Assembly (NCBI GenBank): GCA_017416055.1
Contig: JAFQDI010000253.1
Span: forward strand, 1 to 10,249
Length of the DNA stretch: 10,249 bases
Direction of reading: 5' to 3'
DNA from: Lachnospiraceae bacterium
Lineage (GTDB): Bacteria; Bacillota_A; Clostridia; Lachnospirales; Lachnospiraceae
Below the pieces are notes generated by a model, which was not told the DNA's origin, ran no database searches, and worked only from the letters and a program-made list of their open reading frames with translations. This document shows positions 6,265 to 10,249 of this stretch, in pieces. Positions within the stretch are counted from its first letter, which is position 1, and every line of letters starts with the position of its first letter. A program made the position numbers and the translations under genes.

Positions 6265-6302
6265 GTTACAACTTTGTTTCAAATTGTTACAAAATTGTTA
6301 CA
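6265..6302 (-). promoter_or_regulatory. Four phased TGTAAC-like repeats, candidate WalR (YycF) boxes
   Basis: On the minus strand TGTAAC (6302-6297) and TGTAAC (6291-6286) are separated by 5 bases, an exact fit to the WalR consensus TGTWAH-N5-TGTWAH. A second pair, TGAAAC (6281-6276) and TGTAAC (6270-6265), also has 5 bases between and one mismatch. Starts step by 11, 10 and 11 bases, so all four units face the same side of the helix. They lie just downstream of the -10 element, from about +1 to +38, a position that suits repression. WalR controls autolysins in Firmicutes, which matches the hydrolase gene; the link itself is inferred. Confidence 0.65.
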
Positions 6303-6308
6303 AATTAG

Positions 6309-6337
6309 ATTCTAGCAGAAAACCCCTTATTTGTCAA
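6309..6337 (-). promoter_or_regulatory. Sigma-A promoter for the cell-wall hydrolase gene
   Basis: On the minus strand TTGACA (complement of 6332-6337) is followed after 17 bases by TAGAAT (complement of 6309-6314), the same hexamers and spacing as the greA promoter. The predicted start is near 6302, giving a leader of about 67 bases that contains the TGTAAC repeats. Confidence 0.85.
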
Positions 6338-6342
6338 CCCCA

Positions 6343-6356
6343 CCCCCTTTTGGGGG
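6343..6356 (-). other. Short GC hairpin after the sulfatase operon
   Basis: CCCCC-AAAA-GGGGG forms a 5 bp stem 55 bases past the stop of the propeller gene. What follows is TGGGGTTGAC and not a T-run, so it is at best a weak or atypical terminator. It abuts the -35 element of the hydrolase promoter. Nothing else is recognisable between 6357 and 6410. Confidence 0.3.
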
Positions 6357-6410
6357 CATGGAGCCCGGTTTTTCCTATTTTCACTGCATTCCCGGTCAGT
6401 TGGTTACGTT

Positions 6411-7469
6411 TCAATCTTCCAGCACAAACGGACATACACCATTCCACACATACCGATAAATCACTCCGCACTGTCCCGACTGAGAAACATGATTTTCTGA
6501 AATATAGTAGCGCCCGTCGCCGCAGGCGTGAAGCCCTGTCGCCCCGTGAGCAAAGTTCCAGCCTCGGATCCCTGTCTCCGGGTGTGTTTTCCCAAGCTGC
6601 AAAAGGGAAACCACCTTTCCTTCTTCGTCCAGCCCCTGAAGTTTCCGGACCGTCGGTGCCACTTTCGCATCCACTGCATACAGATGATAGTTGGGATACT
6701 TTTCTTTCTTCCCATAATATACTGCCATGAAATACGCCCTTGTGTAGGGATCGTACTCCAGATTCTGCACGCCGTAGCGCGTGTTTCCGGTAAAGAGGAA
6801 AAACTTTTCCGTCGGCTCTTCCGGGCCTTCGCGGTGCATCGATGTCTGGCTCAGCGGCCGCTCATATTTCGCCCAGTCTGAGGTGTCATAGCAGAGCATA
6901 ATCTGGTGATCGTTGTCATCACGGGTCACATCGCCGTACACGCCGTAGCAGACGAAAAGATACTTCTTCGAGTCTTCCGGCGCGCCGAACATCGGTCCGA
7001 ATGTAGTTCCGTCAATTCCACTGCATCCATATCGATGCGGTACCACATTTCCCTGACGGTCCACTCCCGTCCCGGTATAATCCTTCACCGCCTCCTGCAA
7101 GTACACACTGGTCATGATCCCGTCTTTTTCCGCATCCATATCCGGTCGGTCGATTTTGTCCACATCGAAGATCGCGATATAAAATGCATCCTCCAGCTGC
7201 TCACTACTGCCCAGATTGTTCAGAATACCCTTTCCGATCGCATCGTTTTTGTATTCCAGAGAGCCGTAAACCCGTCCATCATCCGGATTGAACGCAATAC
7301 AGCCCAAATGACCCATCAGACCGTCCACGTAACCGACGATTTGACCGTCCAGCGTGCTCTTCACCAGCTTCGTGGTAAAAGAATAATAAATATAGCCTTT
7401 CTGTTCATCAACTGCGATTCCCTGAATATGGCACTTTCCCCAAGTGCCGGTATAAATCGGTGGTTTCAT
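6411..7469 (-). CDS. Predicted beta-propeller protein of unknown function, sulfatase partner
   Basis: A 352-residue protein with no signal peptide or membrane segment. I do not recognise a named family. It is rich in Tyr and Gly and shows recurring strand-turn-strand patterns of propeller blades: IQGIAVDEQKGYIYYSF (15-31), LGCIAFNPDDGRVYGSLEY (55-73), FYIAIFDVDKI (96-106), KYLFVCYGVYGD (169-180), VQNLEYDPYTRAYFMAVYYG (234-253), YHLYAVDAK (261-269) and GRYYISE (319-325). Conserved-looking polar spots that could line a pocket are HRYGCSGIDGTTFG (145-158) and GWNFAHGATGLHACG (303-317). The ATG at 7469 lies 2 bases after the sulfatase stop, with AAGAAGG as ribosome site inside the sulfatase end. 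It should therefore be made together with the sulfatase. A ligand-binding, lyase-like or isomerase-like role on the sulfated sugar is possible but unproven. Confidence 0.85.
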   Translation of the reverse strand: MKPPIYTGTWGKCHIQGIAVDEQKGYIYYSFTTKLVKSTLDGQIVGYVDGLMGHLGCIAFNPDDGRVYGSLEYKNDAIGKGILNNLGSSEQLEDAFYIAIFDVDKIDRPDMDAEKDGIMTSVYLQEAVKDYTGTGVDRQGNVVPHRYGCSGIDGTTFGPMFGAPEDSKKYLFVCYGVYGDVTRDDNDHQIMLCYDTSDWAKYERPLSQTSMHREGPEEPTEKFFLFTGNTRYGVQNLEYDPYTRAYFMAVYYGKKEKYPNYHLYAVDAKVAPTVRKLQGLDEEGKVVSLLQLGKTHPETGIRGWNFAHGATGLHACGDGRYYISENHVSQSGQCGVIYRYVWNGVCPFVLED

Positions 7470-7471
7470 CG

Positions 7472-8965
7472 TTATGCCTTCTTCTGGCTGGCCGTTCCCC
7501 AGTCTCCTACCTGATTAGCCATGTTGGATCCTTTGGGTTTATCCACTCCGTGAACCTCAGCCGCCTCGTAGTTTCTCCACTGCTCCCAATACTGACGCCC
7601 GTAGATATGACCTTCCTCGTCCCACTCCTCACGGTACTCTTCCATGCGGGCACGAAGCTTCTGAAGGATTCCCTCGTATCCGGGAACACCCGCAAAGTTC
7701 TGGGTCTCCCAAGGATCGTTCTTCAGGTCAAACAGCTGGGTGAATTTCAATTTATCGCAACGATACTCAACCAATTTGAACCGCCCATCCTGCACACCGC
7801 GGATACGCGCCTGGAACGCATGATAGATGTCCGGTCTGGTCACATACTCCTCCTGTTCAAACATGGGCGCAAAGCTCTTGCCCTCCACGGATTCAGGGAT
7901 TTTCACGCCGCACATCTCACAGAGGGAAGGATAAATATCCAGCAGATATACGTACTGGTCTCTGGAGCTTCCCGCGGGGATTCCGGGGCCCGCCATCACA
8001 AGCGGCAGACGTACACTGTGCTCGTAGATGTTCTGCTTGCCCATCAGACCGTGCTGGCCAAGTGCCAGACCGTTGTCGCCTGCAAATACGATGATGGTGT
8101 TCTCCAGTTCACCCTTGTCCTCAAGTGCCTTGATGATACGTCCCACATTCGCATCGATGTGGCTGATCATGGAGTAATACTCCGCGATATGCTTTTTCAC
8201 CGCCTCCGGCTTTCTGGGATAAGACTCTACTGTCTCATCACGTCCGGACATCCATCCATAATCAAAGGTGGGCATGGACTGGTAGTTGGGAGGAAGAGTG
8301 ATCTCCTCCGGGTTATACATATTGCGGAACTCCTCCGGCATTGTTCTGGGATCATGAGGTGCCAGGAACGCCACGTACATGAAGAAAGGCTCTTCCTTGT
8401 CATAATTCTCAATAAAGTCGATCGCTGCGTCGGAGAACAGCTCGGTGGAGTGCACTCCGGCATGGATCTTGTCCGCCAACACCTTTACGGTCGCATGACT
8501 CGCGGAGAAATTGGGGGTGAAATTGATCGCCTTGTCGTAAACACCGTCCTCACGGAAATCGCACACGGGCACATTCCAGTGGTCCCACATGCCGCCAAAG
8601 AAAATCTCGGAACCGTCGGTAAAGCTGCGAACGAAGCTGCCCACTCCGTTGTGCCACTTTCCGGTCTCAAAGCAACGGTATCCGCCTTCTCTAAAAGCCT
8701 GTCCCATGGTCACATCGCAGTCAGGGATGTTTCTTCCGTTCTCCTGAAGGTGGAACAGGGTACGGCCGGAGTTGATCATACCGCGGCTGGGCATACATAC
8801 TGCGGACGCAGTTCCTCCGGGGATGTATGCGCGGTTAAACGCACATCCTCTCTCCACCAGTTTGTCCAGATTCGGGGTCTTGATCTCGTCATTTCCCAGT
8901 GCATGAATCGTTCCGTAGCGCTGATCGTCAGCCAGTAAAAACAATACGTTAGGTCTCTTGCTCAT
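7472..8965 (-). CDS. Cytoplasmic cysteine-type sulfatase (S1/alkaline-phosphatase superfamily)
   Basis: Predicted to hydrolyse sulfate esters using a formylglycine made from Cys57. The 497-residue length is usual for the family. Metal-site residues D13/D14 lie in LLADDQRYG; the signature is CMPSRGMINSGRTL (57-70) with Cys57 and Arg61. Downstream are GKWH (102-105), the PHDPR segment (203-207), FAGDNGLALGQHG (294-306) with D297/N298, and GKQNIYEHSVRLPL (309-322) with K310. The C-terminal subdomain has RFKLVEY and LFDLKNDPWETQN. There is no signal peptide, so the substrate must be imported. The Cys form needs a maturase (anSME or FGE), which is not in this window. ATG 8965 has AAGGAG 7 bases upstream; the in-frame TTG at 9004 is rejected. 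The gene is followed 2 bases later by the propeller gene and preceded by the phosphatase. The exact substrate is unknown. Confidence 0.94.
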   Translation of the reverse strand: MSKRPNVLFLLADDQRYGTIHALGNDEIKTPNLDKLVERGCAFNRAYIPGGTASAVCMPSRGMINSGRTLFHLQENGRNIPDCDVTMGQAFREGGYRCFETGKWHNGVGSFVRSFTDGSEIFFGGMWDHWNVPVCDFREDGVYDKAINFTPNFSASHATVKVLADKIHAGVHSTELFSDAAIDFIENYDKEEPFFMYVAFLAPHDPRTMPEEFRNMYNPEEITLPPNYQSMPTFDYGWMSGRDETVESYPRKPEAVKKHIAEYYSMISHIDANVGRIIKALEDKGELENTIIVFAGDNGLALGQHGLMGKQNIYEHSVRLPLVMAGPGIPAGSSRDQYVYLLDIYPSLCEMCGVKIPESVEGKSFAPMFEQEEYVTRPDIYHAFQARIRGVQDGRFKLVEYRCDKLKFTQLFDLKNDPWETQNFAGVPGYEGILQKLRARMEEYREEWDEEGHIYGRQYWEQWRNYEAAEVHGVDKPKGSNMANQVGDWGTASQKKA

Positions 8966-9030
8966 AGTTTTTCTCCTTCTATCTGATTTATCGCTCTTTA
9001 TCAATCAAGTTTACCGGATTTTTGTGTTCA

Positions 9031-9600
9031 TCACACGTTCAGACCGATAATCTTCCATTCGTTGCCATCAAACTCAATGATGGACATCTTTCCGTTGTCC
9101 AAAAGGCCTCCCTCGACCCACTCGATTCCGGTCATATCCTCGATCAGGCAGTTGATCCAGTTTCGATGGGAGAACACGGCAACATTTCCTTCCAGCGTCT
9201 CCATCCATTTCAGAAACTCTCTGGCTCGTGCCCGCACCAAAGTCTTATTCTCTCCGTTAAAGATAATATAGTTTCTCTCATCTTTACACTTCGTGTAAAG
9301 ATCTCCGTACTTCGCCTTGCTGTCGACTCCGCGCACACCTTGCAGTCTTCCGGTGTTGATCTCGCGAAGCAGCCAGGTTTCCGTCACCTCCACGTCAGGA
9401 AAAGCAACTTCCTGTGTTTCCTTTGCGCGGCGCAGATCGCTGGAAAAATAGTGGTCGATCTGAATATCCTTAAACCGATCTCTGAGGACCAGTGCTTCCG
9501 CTCTTCCCATTTCGGTCAATGGGCTCTGACTCCATCCCGACTGGCATTTCACCACATTGTCCTCGCTCTGTCCGTGACGAATCAAATATAAACGTACCAT
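9031..9600 (-). CDS. Histidine phosphatase family protein (phosphoglycerate-mutase-like)
   Basis: Branch-1 histidine phosphatase fold, 189 residues, cytoplasmic. The catalytic core shows LIRHGQSEDN (6-15) with nucleophile His9, LTEMGRAEA (28-36), FSSDLRRAKET (52-62), the acid LREIN with Glu80, and FSHRNWIN (143-150) with second catalytic His145. The common GES-Y/D-R stretch is replaced by NGENKTLVRARAREFL (115-130), so it is not a close match to CobC or GpmB. The substrate is probably a small phosphorylated metabolite. ATG 9600 has GGGAGGAAAG as ribosome site. It sits 43 bases after the kinase gene and 65 bases before the sulfatase, with no convincing promoter or terminator in either gap, so it is likely part of the same operon. 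A sugar-phosphate phosphatase that balances the kinase is one possibility. Confidence 0.9.
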   Translation of the reverse strand: MVRLYLIRHGQSEDNVVKCQSGWSQSPLTEMGRAEALVLRDRFKDIQIDHYFSSDLRRAKETQEVAFPDVEVTETWLLREINTGRLQGVRGVDSKAKYGDLYTKCKDERNYIIFNGENKTLVRARAREFLKWMETLEGNVAVFSHRNWINCLIEDMTGIEWVEGGLLDNGKMSIIEFDGNEWKIIGLNV

Positions 9601-9643
9601 ATCCGCTTTCCTCCCATAAACTATTCTTTATCATCCTTCGCTC

Positions 9644-10249
9644 TCATCCCTTGCCGGTCAGTGCGCGATAGTCTTTCATAAACCGATTGCCGAAGTTCTC
9701 TGTCTCCGATACCCCGGCATCCCAGGCAGCCTCCACCGCCGCCCCATAAATCGGCGGCGCATCCATCTGCACCAGTGTCACGCCCGAGGAAATCTGCGTT
9801 TTCAAGCTCTCCATGTATTCAGGAAACGCCGAAAACAATCCTCCTCCGGTCACCACCGTGAACTCACTTCCGAGTTCCCGCTCGCCCAGATGTACCAACT
9901 CCGCCAGACAATGCACCGCATGATCATAAATCTGTCCGCAAACGCGGTCACCACGTCTTCTTCCCTCAAACACCGTCCGTGCAAAACTCGCGATATATGC
10001 ACGGCCGCCTTTGTAAATCTGCGGAACACTCTCCACCGGCTCTCTGCCCATTTGCTCGCGGATCAAATCGTAGAGGATCGTCTCGTCGCCACGCCCGTCA
10101 TAATAGCGGAACGCCGCCAGAAACGCATCCCTTCCGATGGTGTAACCACTTCCCTGCGTGTCGATCAGGTAGCCATATCCTCCGTACCGGGTGAGCACAT
10201 CATTCTTTCTGATATATAAGGCGGATCCGGTTCCCGCAATCAGACCGCA
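9644..10249 (-). CDS. BadF/BadG/BcrA/BcrD-type sugar kinase (GlcNAc-kinase-like), C-terminal part
   Basis: ASKHA-fold ATPase family that includes N-acetylglucosamine kinases. The gene is cut by the window edge: 201 residues and the stop are visible, and roughly the first third is missing. The visible part starts CGLIAGTGSALYIRK, where IAGTGS is the family phosphate-binding motif. It continues with YGGYGYLIDTQGSGYTIGRD, the family's GWG-GDEGSG-IG region; here the usual D-E before GSG reads T-Q. VTGGGLFSA is the adenosine-binding motif, and the C-terminal QMDAPPIYGAAVEA fits the family's 'P-GA' ending. The family also contains activators of 2-hydroxyacyl-CoA dehydratases, but those carry Fe-S cysteines not seen here, and the sulfatase context favours a sugar kinase. 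It is the first visible gene of the sulfatase operon, 43 bases before the phosphatase. Confidence 0.87.
   Translation of the reverse strand, partial: CGLIAGTGSALYIRKNDVLTRYGGYGYLIDTQGSGYTIGRDAFLAAFRYYDGRGDETILYDLIREQMGREPVESVPQIYKGGRAYIASFARTVFEGRRRGDRVCGQIYDHAVHCLAELVHLGERELGSEFTVVTGGGLFSAFPEYMESLKTQISSGVTLVQMDAPPIYGAAVEAAWDAGVSETENFGNRFMKDYRALTGKG

Noticed and set aside
6343..6356. CCCCC-AAAA-GGGGG hairpin as a confident terminator of the sulfatase operon
   Set aside because: The stem has only 5 pairs and no T-run follows, so it is listed only as a low-confidence hairpin.
7460..8938. Long plus-strand open frame (492 codons) antisense to the sulfatase
   Set aside because: The minus-strand frame has complete sulfatase motifs, a good ribosome site and family length. 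The antisense frame has no recognisable motifs or start signals and arises from codon bias.
8966..9004. N-terminal extension of the sulfatase to a TTG at 9004
   Set aside because: The basic extension (MIKSDKSDRRRKT) contains the AAGGAG ribosome site of ATG 8965 and is not part of the sulfatase fold.
8966..9030. Possible internal promoter before the sulfatase (TTGATT with a weak -10)
   Set aside because: No acceptable -10 hexamer at the right spacing; the gap is better explained as within an operon.

Overview
The window reads as chromosomal DNA of a Firmicute of class Clostridia, most likely a gut-type Lachnospiraceae. The supporting signs are strong AGGAGG-type ribosome sites, sigma-A type promoters with 17 bp spacers, moderate GC, and the gene order birA - small unknown gene - dusB - greA - lysS. 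Family names come from reading motifs; no database search was possible. Every gene I support lies on the minus strand, so transcription runs from high to low coordinates. The window is gene-dense: the longest gene-free stretches are about 184 and 175 bases.

Region A (10249 to 6411) looks like one catabolic operon whose promoter lies outside the window. It runs BadF/BcrA-type sugar kinase (5' end cut off) - histidine phosphatase - cytoplasmic cysteine-type sulfatase - predicted beta-propeller protein of unknown function. The sulfatase and propeller genes are only 2 bases apart. The simplest reading is intracellular removal of sulfate from an imported sulfated sugar, followed by phosphorylation of the sugar, with the propeller protein as an uncharacterised partner.

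Region B (6410 to 4857) is a single-gene unit. A clear promoter (TTGACA, 17 bp, TAGAAT) is followed by four helically phased TGTAAC-like repeats that fit the WalR (YycF) box. Then comes a secreted cell-wall hydrolase with an acidic (EEPT)7 linker, two SH3b domains and a SleB-like catalytic domain, and then a good intrinsic terminator.

Region C (4836 to 816) starts at another good promoter and carries nfeD - SPFH/band-7 protein (4 bp overlap). An intergenic imperfect inverted repeat follows. Next is a tight housekeeping cluster: 3-TM membrane protein - birA lacking the HTH domain - acidic small protein - dusB. It is closed by a 10 bp stem terminator.

Region D (800 to 1) has its own consensus-like promoter. 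Its transcript should begin almost directly with a 12 bp perfect hairpin, followed by greA and the start of lysS. This couples a transcript-cleavage factor with lysyl-tRNA charging.

The observations most worth a second look are the WalR-like boxes downstream of the hydrolase promoter, the sulfatase/propeller/kinase module, and the greA leader hairpin.
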